Part shown: positions 33,221 through 54,795 of the stretch, one piece after another | Layout of the letters: each line of letters starts with the position of its first letter | Position numbering within the stretch: position 1 is the stretch's first letter | From: Phaseolus vulgaris | Taxonomy: Eukaryota; Streptophyta; Magnoliopsida; Fabales; Fabaceae | Direction: 5' to 3' | Length of the DNA stretch: 64,000 nucleotides | Assembly (NCBI RefSeq): GCF_000499845.2 | Contig: NC_023755.2 | Location: 7,756,847-7,820,846, forward strand | Made by a program: the position numbers and the translations under genes | Notes under the pieces: model-generated | Told to the model about the DNA's origin: nothing | The model's input: the letters and a program-made list of their open reading frames with translations, nothing else | The model's database searches: none

Positions 33221-36200
33221 TCAAAGCAATGATTCTGATAAACTTGGATGCTCCAAGTACAATTGCAAACACAGAGGTTCACAACTCATTGACTTGATAG
33301 GGGTTATAAGTGGAGGCTGCTGCCACTGTTTTGTGTCAGTTGGGATCCACAAGTCTGCTTCTTTGCTTGTACCAGTCTCAGGTAGGGATCTAAAATAAGC
33401 AGTAATCTCCCACCTACAATCTGTTTAGAGGAAAGGAAAGAAAAAGTTTAAACCTGTGTTTCAGTTTACACACACCAAAGCAAAAATTTCAGCATGAAGT
33501 TTACAAATGTATCAGAGAAGTTACAAACCACATCCACTTGATTCCAAGCAACCTCTAGTATATGAATATGAACTGAAATTGATGATAAGATATAGACATG
33601 CAATGAGCAGATGATTTGGTGAATGTGCACACACACATGCCACTTGTTCATACACAACACAGAGAAAGGAATTGTTTATTTTACAAGAAAAAGAGCACAT
33701 CATTATCAAGTGAAAAAATAAAAGGCTAAATTGCATTTCTGATCCCTCTATCATCATTAATGTCCAATTTTGGTTATCAATAATATCCTGCAACAATGAA
33801 ATCCCCCCATTTCTCCAATTTTACTTTTTCAAAAAAGTAAGTCTGTCAGTCTACCATCCAATTACCACAAAAGCTAGTGATTTGGCCAACATTGTACATA
33901 CTTAGATGATGCTTTATTGAGCTTGCGTCTTAATGGACACATTGATAACTTCAATCTATTTAAATTACTCGATAAATCAATAAAAATACATTATAGAAAT
34001 AAACAATTTTTGGAAAAATCACTTATTTGAAAAGTATATAGAAATTACTTCTAAAAAACAGAAATCTGCTTACTTTTAGAATAAGCAAATTAGACAACCA
34101 CATAAAAAACAGAAATATGTTTATTTTAATAAAAAAACATTTAAAAAAGCACAAAGTCACCCATAAAAATGGTGTTTTTAAGTAAATTAGAGTCATCATC
34201 AGGTACATTAAGGTGCTTAACTCAGTACAATGTTGTTAGATAAGTAAATCATTAGCCATGTGACTAACTTCTGTTATTAATTGGACTAGAGTTAGAGTGA
34301 TAAAGATACCTGCTTTTCTTAATTAGGAAAATTAAGGGAGTTGGTAGTTACAGAAGTTACTGGGAGGGGAGACAAAAATCGTGTTATTCATATTATAGTA
34401 GCGAGTGCGAGACCAAATGTGCCATTAAGCCAAAGGGAAATCAAGGAGAAGTCAAAGCAGAAGTCTTTGCAGAAAACATAATTACACTCGCATTTACCAG
34501 GAGGAAGCCCTTTACAAAGAGATTCTGAGTGAGACAGTTTTATCAGAAATGATCTGAGAGAGAACTCAAGATCAACCTCTTCCACCTCTGAACCATAAGC
34601 TTGGTTCATCGCAAGCTTGAATACAAATTTCTCCAATGGAACATTGTCAGCATTGAAGAAAATAACAGCTACTCTCTCCACCATTCCCTAGTAAAACACA
34701 AGGTAAGGTATAAAAATCAGCATGCAGAAGCAAAGCAATTACAAGCAAACTTGGATGCAACAGGATAGTGTGTGTTTGTATAGGATAGTGGACCTTAAGT
34801 GAAGCATTAACTTGTTTAATCTTCTGCAAGAGAATTAGTCTACAACTGATAGACAGAAGTAGTTAGACTTTTTGTAAAGTCGATATATACTCTTATCTTA
34901 AGGAATTAAATAAGAGGATTGTTGTTTGATTGACAGGGAGTGCCCTGTGTTAGAGGAAGTTTATCCTTTGTAAACGTTTGGTTGTACAGTTGATTTGGGA
35001 ATAATACGTTTTCAGGGAATTACCCGTGTTTTCAGTCTTGTTTCTTTTTCCTTATCCAAGGTGCGCAACAACAACACACATCTCGGAGAAATCACAAGTA
35101 ATTATTTAATGATTCCTGTTGAATATAAATAATAGTTTTAAAAAAAATATTTGGTACAAACAAAGTGTTTGTTCGATATTGACATTATTGTGTATATGAG
35201 CTGCATATTTGTGGTCATATTTATACCTTGAATGTGATCAGTCAATGGAGAAAAACTAATTAGGGGGTAACTAGAAGCTAACTTACCACTACCACCTAAT
35301 CACTAGCTAATCAGAAAAATTACATTTGACTAATGCTTATAACACCAGAACATTTAACCCTGCCTAAATTTTAAAGGAAAAGGCTGCATATCACCTATGC
35401 ATGCTTAATAGAAGCGAAGAAATTGATGACAAAAGAAACATGAGGATATCACAACCTACAATTGATTCTTTCATAAATAAGCATTATAAGTAAAAAGCAT
35501 TTATTCCAAGGAGCTAAATTAAATGTATGTCGCAACTAGTAACACACACAACATCATCACATATTACATTGTTATACGATGCCCTGATAATTGTAGAATA
35601 GTCACCCCCAATACGATTAGCATATATTTGCCTTTGTAGATAGGCAAGTGGGGGTGAGAGAAGCACAAAGTATGAACCACCAGATAACTCAGAAGCTATT
35701 AATTTATAATGTATAGTCTTCAACCTCTAACTCCATTAATGAACTTTAGTTTTTAATATAAAGAAGCAATATTGCATTGCCATGTCCAGACAACATGCAA
35801 GAGATACACCCATTTAGGTTATTTCTGAATCAAACATGCCATGGCTAGCAACCAATGTTTGATCATTCAAATCCAATGCCAGCAAACAACAACTACCAAT
35901 AGAATACAATGTTGACTGCAAAAAAGAAGAAAAAAAATGCAATTACCAAACAAGACCAACCTTTTGTACAAAGGGTAGAAGCCCAGCAACAGTAGCATGT
36001 ATGTAGTTTTTAAGCTGAGGATGGCGAGCCCTTTGAACCACCACATTCATATACCTTCTCCGTTCGAAGGCACCTTTTCCACGCCCAAAACTCAAATAAT
36101 GAAAACTAATTCCAATCAATTTAGTTGCAAATAACTACAAAAAGGAATTAAAGTGCATTTGACTATCAAACATTTTTTTTTCTTCTTGCCACAAACCAAA

Positions 36201-36427
36201 GGGAAAGAGTGTATGCAATAACCAACTAACCAGAAGGATAAAACCCTTTGAGAAAAACCACACCGGTAATAGCCACCTCCAAAAATTCAACCAAAACCCT
36301 AGCTATTTGGCCTGAAATTTTCCACACAGGATCATGGTAACTCCAAACCAATTTAAATTGATGAAAAATTAAAACTTTTATTGGTTAATTTCAAACCTTG
36401 CGGAGTTTGATTCTGCCTGCGTTCCAT
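33221..36427 (-). CDS. REV7: REV7 (MAD2L2-type HORMA protein), 5 exons
   Basis: REV7 is the noncatalytic subunit of DNA polymerase zeta. It bridges REV3 and REV1 in error-prone translesion synthesis in the nucleus. Exons on the minus strand: 36427-36397, 36311-36231, 36073-35961, 34687-34498 and 33420-33221, joining to 204 residues with all introns GT-AG. Residues 1-10 are MERRQNQTPQ. The HORMA domain covers about 11-198: IARVLVEFLEVAI (12-25), FERRRYMNVVVQ (40-51), LVERVAV-like GMVERVAVIFF (76-86), LEFSLRSFLIKLS (115-127) and WEITAYFRSLP (142-152). The end is CLQLYLEHPS (189-198). The family is about 210-215 residues long. The acceptor of intron 2 is weak in pyrimidines (gggcgtggaaaag) but is required by frame and homology. 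It is divergently paired with TURAN. At1g16590 (REV7) and At1g16570 (TURAN) are also close in Arabidopsis, as I recall. Confidence 0.93.
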
Positions 36428-36804
36428 CTTCTTCAAATTCAGTTCCCCAACTCACTCCAATCGAAGGAAAAAACAACCCGTTTTCCCAATAGACCATGCA
36501 AGTTATCAAAATTACAAATTTACCATTATGTCGACCCGAGTTTGATTCGGATCTCACCAAAGCTTAGTGGGTCGGCTTTATGACCCGAATATTCGTCTTC
36601 ATTCTTCTACTCTAAAATTTCTTTTGACTGAGTCACTACCCCCAACGACGAGATTTTGATTTTCCGCTGACACGGAAAATGGCAGGTGAGATTTGGTAGA
36701 TTTTGATTTTCTCTCACCACATTTTGCGAGAGAATTAGATTTTGGATTAGGGTTTTTGGCTTGGTCGTTTCGTTGGGTTTTGATATTGGGTCCGAAATTT
36801 GAAA
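36428..36804. promoter_or_regulatory. Shared divergent promoter between REV7 and TURAN
   Basis: Only 377 bp separate the two start codons, so both promoters and 5' leaders must fit here or overlap. A telo-box (AAACCCTAA on the minus strand) lies at 36747-36755, probably in the TURAN leader. An imperfect palindrome gggtcggctttatgaccc lies near 36570. There is no clear TATA box for either gene. A short upstream ORF (ATG at 36679, stop ending at 36699, six codons) precedes the TURAN start if transcription begins upstream of it. Confidence 0.6.
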
Positions 36805-45469
<8,665 letters not shown>

Positions 45470-46100
45470 CACTGTTGATTCTTTGAAGACATCTTTAACT
45501 TCTCTAAAAGCAAAATGGACCAAGCTGTTGGGCTAATACAAGGAGAGTTGTCTGGTACAATATGCATCTACTGATTGCATGCAGATATCATGGAGTTTTT
45601 TTTGGCAATTTCCAAGTCGGAGTCGCCATGTATAGAATAGCTATGCAGCAGGGTTTCCAACATGTCTGTTGTTGACTTTCTCTGTATGAAGTTTCAAATA
45701 GGTGTTCTGTGTAAAAATTGGCTTTATGATTTAGGATTTCATTTCCTTTGAACATCCATATGTTTCCATGAAAAAGTGAGGTTATTATACAAAAGCTTCT
45801 AGATAACATTTTTGTGGTGAACTTGAGTTCAGTGTTCGTAGCATGCTAGTTATACAAGCTTAGGACAATCCCAAAATCTAATTAAGGGGAAGCTAACATG
45901 CGAAATTGAAACTTAAAATTTGAAGTTACAATAATAAAGAAAGAGAGAAAGAAAGAATGACCATTTGCAGTGTAACATGCAACATCAAAATTTAAAATCT
46001 ACAATTGATTTCATATAGCATTAAGATAAATATGAACAAAAACTAGGAAAATGAAAAAGAAATTGCTATATATTTCTATCTAAGAGACCTTATTAACACA
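45470..46100. other. Convergent 3' region of TURAN and eEF2-A
   Basis: The two stop codons are 631 bp apart and face each other, so this stretch holds both 3' UTRs. After the TURAN stop, the exon-like sequence continues through about 45840. No clear poly(A) signals were assigned. The minus-strand ORF at 45588-45809 is not supported. Confidence 0.5.
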
Positions 46101-48884
46101 TCAAAGCCTGTCCTCGAACTCAGATAGAGGTGTAATTTGTTCCTTCAAGCCTTTCTTCCTTCTTATCTCTGCAACACGAGCAGCAGCAGGAGTGCCAGGT
46201 TCTAGTGGATCAGATGACACCAGATCCCAATGGTCAAATACTAACTGTGGGAAAGCCTGACCCCCGGTTTGAGCCCTCAGTGATTCATTGAATTTAAATG
46301 ACTCAATAACAGGCAAATATGCCTTGACATTGTAAAGTGGGGTGCCAGACCTCTGGATTTCCTCAAACACATGCCCTCTTTTTTGGTTAAGAACACTATA
46401 TATACCTCCAAGAACCTGTTCAGGTGCCTGTATTTCCACCAGATACACGGGCTCCAGAAGTCTCGGTTTTGCTGTCAGTGTGGCTGCATAGAAGACCCTT
46501 CTAGCTGTTGGAATGATCTGGCCGCCTCCTCTGTGAATTGCATCAGCATGAAGAACCACATCACAAATCTCGAAACAGACCCCTCGCATGTTCTCATCAG
46601 CCATTGGACCTCCTTTTGATGCTAACTCAAACCCAGCAACAACTGAGTCTTTGATTTCACTGAGGTAATGTACGCCCTTGCAAGTATCTACCAACATGTT
46701 GGGTCCTTTACCCTCAGGGCCAAAACACCATATTTTCTTGGCCAGATCCTTGTCCCAACCAAACTCTTCTGACAATATTTTAGACCTGTTTTTTGGGTCA
46801 ATCCCTGGTCCAATCTTTTCATCATCAATAGCCTTTGCTAGTCCATCTTCCATAGGCCCTGCTTCCATGTACAGGCGATTGTGTTTGTTTGGTGACTTGC
46901 TCATCACTGTACGGCAAGATCTCTCAACCACGGTCTCGCGAAAAGAGACAATAGGATCAGATATTGAAACCTCTGCTCCATTCATAAAATCGACCTGTAA
47001 GTCCTTCAAGCAGATTTCTAGATGAAGCTCACCAGCAGCAGATATTATATGCTCTCCTGTCTCTGACATTGTGCAGACAACCATAGGGTCTGACTTTGCT
47101 AAACGTTTTAGACCTTCTTGTAGCTTAGGAAGATCTGACGGAACCCTGCTTGTAACAGCAACACTTACCACGGGTGACACAGAAAACTTCATAGCTCTAA
47201 TGGGGTGTGCATCAACTTCCTTCTCATTGGTCAATGTAGCATTTTTGGTTATGAATTGATCCAAACCCACCATAGCTACCGTGTTGCCACAAGGCACATC
47301 CTCAACAGTTTCCTGTTTCTTTCCCATCCAAATTACAGTTCGCTGAACACTTTTAACATACAAGTCCTTTTTATCTCCTGGGACATAGTTTGGTCCCATG
47401 ATTCTGACTTTCAAACCAGTTGAAACCCTACCAGAGAAGACTCTGCCAAAAGCATAAAACCTACCACTATCAGATGCAGGAATCATCTTTGAGACATAGA
47501 GCATTAAAGGTCCTTCAGGGTCACAGCTTCTGATAGCAGAAGCATAAGGATCATCCAGGGGACCATTGTACAAATTCTGAACGCGATACTGCTGAGCACT
47601 GGCAGGAGAGGGAAGGTGATATATCATCATCTCCAGAAGGGCACTACTGGCTGGGAGCCAACTCTGCATGACACGCTTCATCAAAGCCTTTCCTGTCAAA
47701 TCCTTTTCCTCTGACTTCATGTTTACTCCGAGCTTTTGCAACTTAGGCCACAGCTCTGCCCTCTGGTCGCTCATGCAAAGCTCAATAATATGTTTGATCG
47801 GTTCATAACATAACATAACAAAGCCACGCTTACAAGTAGAAGTCCCGGTGTGTTTGTTGGTCCACTTTTTGGTGGCAGAATCAAAGAAATTCGCACCCCA
47901 AAGCCTACTCATCATCTTTGCCTCGTCAACTCCAAACTTGGAAGCATACATCTTGGCAAAGTTGGTGAGGGTAAAACCCCATCCATGCAAACCAGCAGAG
48001 AAAACAACTGTCCCCTTCTCAGGGTATACCTGAATGTCACCAAGTAGAGCATCTTCATATGTTGCCATGATCACATTTGCACTCTCAACAACCCTCTGAA
48101 ATGTAAGGTATGCCTCCTCTGGATCAAGGTTGAGCTCGAGGAAGCATCTATCCATCTTGTTAACTGCCAAAATAGGCTTAACCCTTTCTCCAAGAGCTTG
48201 TCTTAGCACAGTTTCTGTCTGTACGCATACACCCTCAACACAATCCACCACCACAAGTGCTCCATCAGTGATGCGAAGTGCAGCCGTGACCTCAGATGAG
48301 AAGTCCACATGCCCAGGTGAGTCAATGAGATTTATAAGGAACTCATTCCCTTCACGCTCTCCCTTGAAATTCTTCAAATCACCCTCTGCCATTTCATAGT
48401 AGAGAGAGATGCCGGTGGACTTGATAGTGATACCTCTCTCAACTTCATCTTGACGGGTATCTGTCATCCTCACATCTCCTGCAACCTCTTGTGCTATGAT
48501 ACCAGCAGCAGCCACAAGAGAATCAGTCAGTGTGGATTTTCCTGCATTCCAGAAGCTAATTAGAATACTACAGTGTTTACAAAGCTGTGATATACAACTG
48601 AGATATCAAGGAGAATGTGAAAATCTTCTGTTTTAATCCCCGCATTGCTCAACAATGTCAACCATTTAAAGCTAGGAAGAAGGACTTCACATCAAGAAAA
48701 ATCCTACAACAACGTACCATGATCTACATGAGCAATAACAGACATGTTCCTTATATTGTGTTTGCGGTCCATTATTCGCCGAATTTGATCAACTGTGAAC
48801 TTCACCTGCACATGATAATCCAGTTTAGCTCAAAGCATCCCTTGAGAGAAAAATAAAAGGAAAAAGACAATGCCAACTCACCAT
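46101..48884 (-). CDS. eEF2: Elongation factor 2 (eEF2), copy A
   Basis: This GTPase drives ribosomal translocation in the cytosol. Coding exons on the minus strand: 48884-48882 (ATG alone), 48805-48718 and 48541-46101, total 843 residues, the usual plant length. GTP-binding motifs: AHVDHGKST (26-34), DSPGH, NKMD and SAG. TDTR at about 57-60 holds the threonines equivalent to the eEF2-kinase sites. The diphthamide histidine is His700 in [14 protein letters not shown]. The first coding exon contains only the start codon, which is spliced to GTG-AAG-TTC. Compared with copy B, about 83% of residues are identical by my manual count. Changes include SAAGELHLE in place of AGAGELHLE near 500, and a divergent C-terminus (EFEDRL). 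No inactivating change was seen. It lies 2.1-2.4 kb downstream of copy B in the same orientation. Confidence 0.97.
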
Positions 48885-49125
48885 CTTAACAGGTTCTTAA
48901 TCCTCTCAAACACGAGCTGACTGGGAAAAGATCAAAGATGGTGATTAATGAACACATGAATGAAATGTTTAGTATGAAACAGAAATATAAAAGAAAAATG
49001 CCATAGAAAGTTACAGAACCGCTTGATGATTGAAAATATTATATTGCTTCACTTGGTAAAATATCAGAGAAATTACCTTGCTGGAGAGAAACAGAAGGGC
49101 AAAAGGGTTTGAGAGAAATGGTGGT
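48882..49125 (-). other. 5' leader of eEF2-A with intron
   Basis: A leader exon ends at 49077 (ccagcaag then gtaatt). The intron runs 49076-48921, with a tttcccag acceptor. The second leader exon (48920-48882) ends with the ATG. The acceptor could alternatively be 4 nt further downstream (tcag). The outer limit at about 49125 is estimated from the TATA box. Confidence 0.75.
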
Positions 49126-49152
49126 AGTTTGAGTCTGAGACCAGCACATGAC

Positions 49153-49159
49153 ATTTATA
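49153..49159 (-). promoter_or_regulatory. TATA box of eEF2-A
   Basis: tataaat on the minus strand lies about 76 nt upstream of the leader splice donor, which is plausible spacing for a short first exon. Confidence 0.6.
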
Positions 49160-51242
49160 GAAGATCCTGGTTGTGTAAAAACTATGTTCAATAAATGTTT
49201 TAAGTCAGTCAATCAATTGCTATTAAAATCTTTGACCAGAATTTTGTGTTGGATAACCTTACTATGCTTTTGGTAGAGTGATCCATTCTGAAAGTTCCTT
49301 GGAGTGTTGTGCAAGAAAATTGACTTCTATAGATATTGGTGAAACAAACTATATTATTTTCGGACTTGACATGGACTATCAGAACCAAAATTATATTGGC
49401 GCATTCTCTCCACACAACATTTTTATAACCTGCACCCTACACACTTTTAAATAATACATTACAGAAAAGAAAATTCATAAGAGATTATTGTATTCCAAAA
49501 AAAATTAAAATAAAAATCCTATTTTGAAAAAGTAAATTCAGAACACAAAAACTACACTTGACAAAACAAATTCAAAAACATATTCCAAAAAAGGAACTCT
49601 GGAACCTATTTTCATTGTAGGGCATTTTCGTTGTTTGGTACTAAAATCGGATTCCGTGGCATGCTTTGCTCCAAGTACATAATAAATTATTTCATCTTTT
49701 TTTTTTGGAGAAAAATAGACAAACGATAAAACTATATTTCATGAGAAAATGAAAGGGAGAGCAAATTAAAAAATATATATATGCTGCTTATGAAATGAAG
49801 AAGGATTAATTATAATAGAAAATTATTGTACGTGTGTTTTCTTTTTAAATTGACGGATTATTAAAAGATTTTTTATCAATGTAATTGTGTTTGAAACTTG
49901 AAAATAGAAACAAATGATAGTTATTTAAGCAGAAAGAACAGGAGTTAAGATTATAAGTTGAAAATCTGGATTTTATAAGATTTTTATACGCTGTGAAAAT
50001 AATAAATTTAAAACCCCTATTTAGAGAAATTTTTATATTAAAAACAACTTTTGTTTCAAAAGAATATTTCACAATTGTTTTTAGGTTAAAGTGTAAACAA
50101 CAACATATAATTAAATAAAATTTTGTAAAATCCATTAGGAGAAAGTATATATGAAATCTTGAAAAAAAATGGCATAGTGGAATCCAATAAAGTAAATTAA
50201 GACTTTTTTGTGACTTTTACCATACACATGGCCTAAGACGTTTTTATTTTTTATTTTTATTTTTTTGTAAGGTTTTATTAAATTTTATATTGGTATTTTC
50301 TCATGATATTTTTTATTGGTAAGGTTGCCTCCCGCAAATACCAAATTCTAGAACAGAAGAAAGTTTTATTGCGAAATAAAAATAATGTCAAAAAACTCGT
50401 TTATGTTCAAAAAAATATATTTTAAAGTGATTTTAAAAGGATTATCGATGATAGAATAAAAATGTTCATGATATTTAAAGAGACATAATAGTGTCAAATT
50501 GACACCTTCCATAATTTCTTACTTTTTATCCAAGTTAAATTTTATTATCCAAGTATTAAAACTTCTTCTGAAATAGATGAAGATAAAAAACTACTTAAAA
50601 GCTTGTGTGTAGAATTTAATTTTGATAGACAAAATTATTTAATTATAAATAAAATATAAAATATATATATATATATATATAAATAATTGTCTCTAATCAC
50701 ATATTGTTTATACATTAAATTTAAATGAGACTTAATTCAAATTATCAAAATCTACTTTCTACACCATGTATGATGCCAACTCTCAACACAAGAAGCAGCA
50801 GCAAATTTGCTGAACGCCAATTGAGATTTTGCTGTGAATCTAATTTGCCTAATTTTTTTTTCCACAAATGCTACTTTCTATTTTAAGTTGAGAAACAAAA
50901 CAATGCCATTGTCTCTGAATTTTAGAGAGCACTATCGAATGTGAAAGTTTCCTATTCTTCTCTATCATCATCTCGATCACGCATTCAATTCATATGAATA
51001 GATGTTGCACCATCATAAATATTGAAACAGTATCTTTCAAGCAAAATTCGCACAAATAGTTCGAACCAACATCGATGCAAAATCCTATGGAGAAGCAAAA
51101 ATACATCGACGCGGCAGAAATAACGAGAGTACAACAAGTCACTGACAAAACCACAAACAAAACTCGACAAAATTTAAACTAAAATAAAAGTTTGGAAAGA
51201 TAAATCCAGCTAATAAGTTGAAAATAAATAGTTTAAAAGCAT
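49160..51242. other. Spacer between the two eEF2 genes
   Basis: This 2.1 kb contains the eEF2-A upstream region and the eEF2-B 3' UTR (adjacent to 51243). A short (AT)n lies near 50660. No ORF or transposon end is convincing. Confidence 0.5.
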
Positions 51243-54093
51243 TTAAAGCTTGTCCTCAAACTCAGCAAGAGGAGTCATCTGTTCCTTCAAGCCCTTCCTC
51301 TTACGAATGTCCGTCACAAGCTGAGAAGCTTGTGATCCAGCCTCCAATGGGTCAGAGGACATCATGTCCCAATGATCAAAGACACACTGTGGGAAAGCTT
51401 GGCCTGAAGTTGCAGCCCTCAACGTACTTGAGAAACCAAAGGACTCAATGACAGGGAGATATGCCTTGATGTTGTAGAGTGGGGTACCTGGCCTCTGCAT
51501 TTCCTCAAACACGTGTCCACGTTTCTGATTCAGAACACTGTAGATACCACCAAGAGCTTGCTCAGGAGCCTGGATTTCAACCAGGTAGACAGGCTCAAGA
51601 AGCCTGGGTTTTGCAGTAAGCTGAGAAGCATAGAAAACTCTTCTGGCAGTAGGAATGATTTGACCACCTCCTCTGTGGATAGCATCAGCGTGAAGGACCA
51701 CATCACATACTTCAAAACATATAGCTCTCATGTTCTCCTCAGCCAATGCACCTTCTTTTGATGCCCACTGGAATCCAGCAACCACAGAATCCTTTATTTC
51801 ATTCAGATACTGCACTCCCTTACACATATCAACCACCATGTTGGGTCCAGTGGTCTCAGGGCCAAAACACCAAATCTTTTTCGCAAGATCCTTGTCCCAC
51901 CCATACTCTTCAGACAAGATCTTAGAACGAACCTTGGGGTCATCTCTTGGTCCAATCTTGCCATCATCAATTGCTTCAGCCAGACCATCCTCCATTGGCC
52001 TTGCTTCCATGTACAGACGGTTGTGCTTGTTGGGTGACTTGCTCATCACAGTGCGGCATGACCTCTCTAGGACAGTCTCCCTGAATGACACAACAGGGTC
52101 GGATTTAATAATCTCAGCTCCACCCATGAAGTCGTCCTGCAAGTCCTTCAAACAGATCTCCAGATGAAGCTCTCCCGCACCAGCAACAATGTGTTCACCA
52201 GACTCTTCAATGGTACAAACAACCATAGGATCTGATTTGGCCAACCTCTTGAGACCTTCAACAAGCTTGGGAAGATCTGAGGCAACCTTGCACTGAACAG
52301 CAACACGAACAACAGGGGACACAGAAAACTTCATAGCCCTAATAGGGTGTGCATCAACTTCCTTCTCATTTGTCAATGTAGCATTCTTAGTGATGAATTG
52401 ATCCAAACCAACCAAAGCAACTGTGTTACCACATGGCACATCCTCAACAGTTTCCTGTCTCTTACCCATCCAAATGACAGTTCTTTGAACACTCTTAACA
52501 TACAAATCTTTTTTCTCTCCAGGAACATAATTTGGTCCCATAATCCTTACCTTCAAACCAGTTGAAACCTTGCCAGAGAACACACGTCCAAAAGCAAAGA
52601 ATCTACCCTTGTCAGATGCTGGAATCATCTTTGACACATAGAGCATAAGAGGACCTTCAGGGTCACAGGCCCTAATAGATGCAGCATATTGATCATCAAG
52701 AGGACCCTCGTACAAGTTTTCCACACGATACTTCTGAGCAGTTGATGGAGAGGGAAGATGAAAGATCATCATTTCCAATAGAGCAGTACTTGCTGGAAGC
52801 CAGGTTTGCATGACACGCTTCATCAATGCTTTACCCATGAGGTCCTTCTCATCAGATTTCATGGTGACTCCAAGTTTTTGCAGCATAGGCCACAGCTTAT
52901 CCTTCTGGTCATTCATGCATGTGTTAATGATCTGCTTGATGGGTTCATAGCAGAACTGAACAAACCCACGCTTGCAAGTGGCAGATCCAGTGTTCTTGCT
53001 GGTCCATTTCTTTGTGGCTGGATCAAAGAAGTTTTCACCCCAGAGCCTCTCCATCATCTTTGATTCATCAACTCCAAACTTAGAGGCATACATCTTAGCA
53101 AAGTTTGTCAGGGTAAAAGCCCACCCATGTAGCCCTGCAGAGAAAGCAACGGTTCCTTTCTCTGGGTAGACCTGAACATCACCTAGGAGTGGATCTTCAT
53201 ATGTAGCCATGATCACATTGGCATTCTCAATAACCCTCTGGAATGTTTGGTATGCCTCCTCTCCATCCACTTGGAGTTCAAGGAAGCACCTGTCCATCTT
53301 GTTGACAGTCAGAACAGGCCTAATCCTTTCACCCAGAGCTTGACGTAGCACAGTTTCCGTTTGAACACAGACTCCTTCAACACAGTCCACAACAACTAAG
53401 GCTCCATCAGTAATGCGGAGTGCAGCAGTAACCTCAGATGAGAAGTCCACATGTCCAGGGGAGTCAATGAGATTAATGAGATACTCATTCCCATTACGTT
53501 CTCCCTTATAATTCTTAAGAGACTCATCAGTCATCTCATAATAGAGGGAGATACCAGTAGACTTGATTGTGATACCACGCTCAGCTTCATCTGCACGGGT
53601 ATCAGTCATACGGACATCACCTGCCACTTCTTGAGCAATAATTCCAGCAGCAGCAACAAGAGAATCGGTGAGAGTTGACTTTCCTGCAATTCAAAATCAA
53701 AAATATTTTATAGTCAGTAAAAGAGCAAAGTACCAGGATTACATAATCTGACAACATTATACAATAGAGTGAAAAGCAGCAAAACAGTTGTCTAAAAACA
53801 TCATTCATAAAAAAATGCCTTTTAGACCAGGATTTTCTTAAAAACCAAAACTCAAAGATAAATACCCAAACACCAAAGAAACAGGCATTATAAAACCTAT
53901 GCATTAATCCATACCGTGGTCAACATGGGCAATGACAGACATATTACGGATATTGTGCTTATAGTCCATAATGCGACGGAGCTCTTCAGCTGTGAACTTC
54001 ACCTGCAGGCATAGAAAAATCTCAATTCAGATTACAAACATACAAACAGCATAAATGATGAAAACATGAGTCGCACTGTACAAGACTTACCAT
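51243..54093 (-). CDS. eEF2: Elongation factor 2 (eEF2), copy B
   Basis: This is the conserved copy. Coding exons on the minus strand: 54093-54091 (ATG alone, followed by gtaagt), 54002-53915 and 53683-51243, giving 843 residues ending EFEDKL and TAA. The introns occupy the same positions as in copy A. Exon 2 encodes [20 protein letters not shown], the canonical plant eEF2 N-terminus. G motifs, [14 protein letters not shown] and the diphthamide loop ([10 protein letters not shown], His700) are intact. The promoter region has a TATA-like element, two site II elements and a telo-box in the leader intron, the usual signature of strongly expressed plant translation genes. It is therefore probably the main housekeeping copy (inference). 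It is tandem with copy A. Confidence 0.98.
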
Positions 54094-54402
54094 TTTGACT
54101 AGTCTTTGTGTTCCACCAAAATATGAGTCAAAGCTGATGCATTAAAACAACAAGGTTAGCTAAATAAAGAAATTATCAAATAAAAGTAAAAGATTTATTT
54201 AAAACAAGATTGAAAAAAGGTCCTAAAGAAATTGCAGAAAATAAATTGTAATAACATCACATATTTAACATGACAACAACAGAAATCATTTGGTTTGTTA
54301 AATATAAACCTTCAGTATTTGCAAGAACTATCTCATCTCTTCATTTCATATAAGTTTATTAGAATTAAAGTAGAACCCAACATGTCTCATCGCAATTGTT
54401 CA

Positions 54403-54410
54403 AAACCCTA
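54403..54410 (+). promoter_or_regulatory. Telo-box in the eEF2-B leader intron
   Basis: AAACCCTA is the telo-box core found in promoters and leaders of plant ribosomal protein and elongation factor genes. One occurrence could be chance, but the position fits. Confidence 0.5.
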
Positions 54411-54670
54411 GGTTATCATTAATTAAATCCAACAAATCAACAAAATACAGCAAAACACATTAAACCTAAAATATATTAACATTCAACACAACGAGTGTGT
54501 TAAACCAATATCCACATCTTATAAAAACAAAGCAAACCAAAAAAAATGCAAAAAACAAAAGGTCAGCGTTCAGATTTAAATCATCTGCGTTCAAAGAAGT
54601 AATGTCAAACCTTAACAAAGCACAACACCAATACAAATTCTTAAAATAAAATAAAAAACACTAAACGTAT

Positions 54671-54795
54671 TGATAGTTTCATAAAAACACACAAAGCACA
54701 TGCATAGTTTCATAAAAACACACAGAACATATGGATAGTTTCATAAAAAAAAAAACACAACATATGAATAGTTTCATAAAAAAACACAAACAGAA
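54671..54795. repeat. Four tandem units of about 31 bp in the eEF2-B leader intron
   Basis: atagtttcataaaaa starts at 54673, 54704, 54735 and 54768. Spacer sequence between units is similar (cacacaaagcacatgc, cacacagaacatatgg, cacaacatatga). A-run length varies between units. Confidence 0.9.

Noticed and set aside
46371..53169. Numerous plus-strand frames across the eEF2 genes
   Set aside because: All are antisense shadows of the two eEF2 coding exons.
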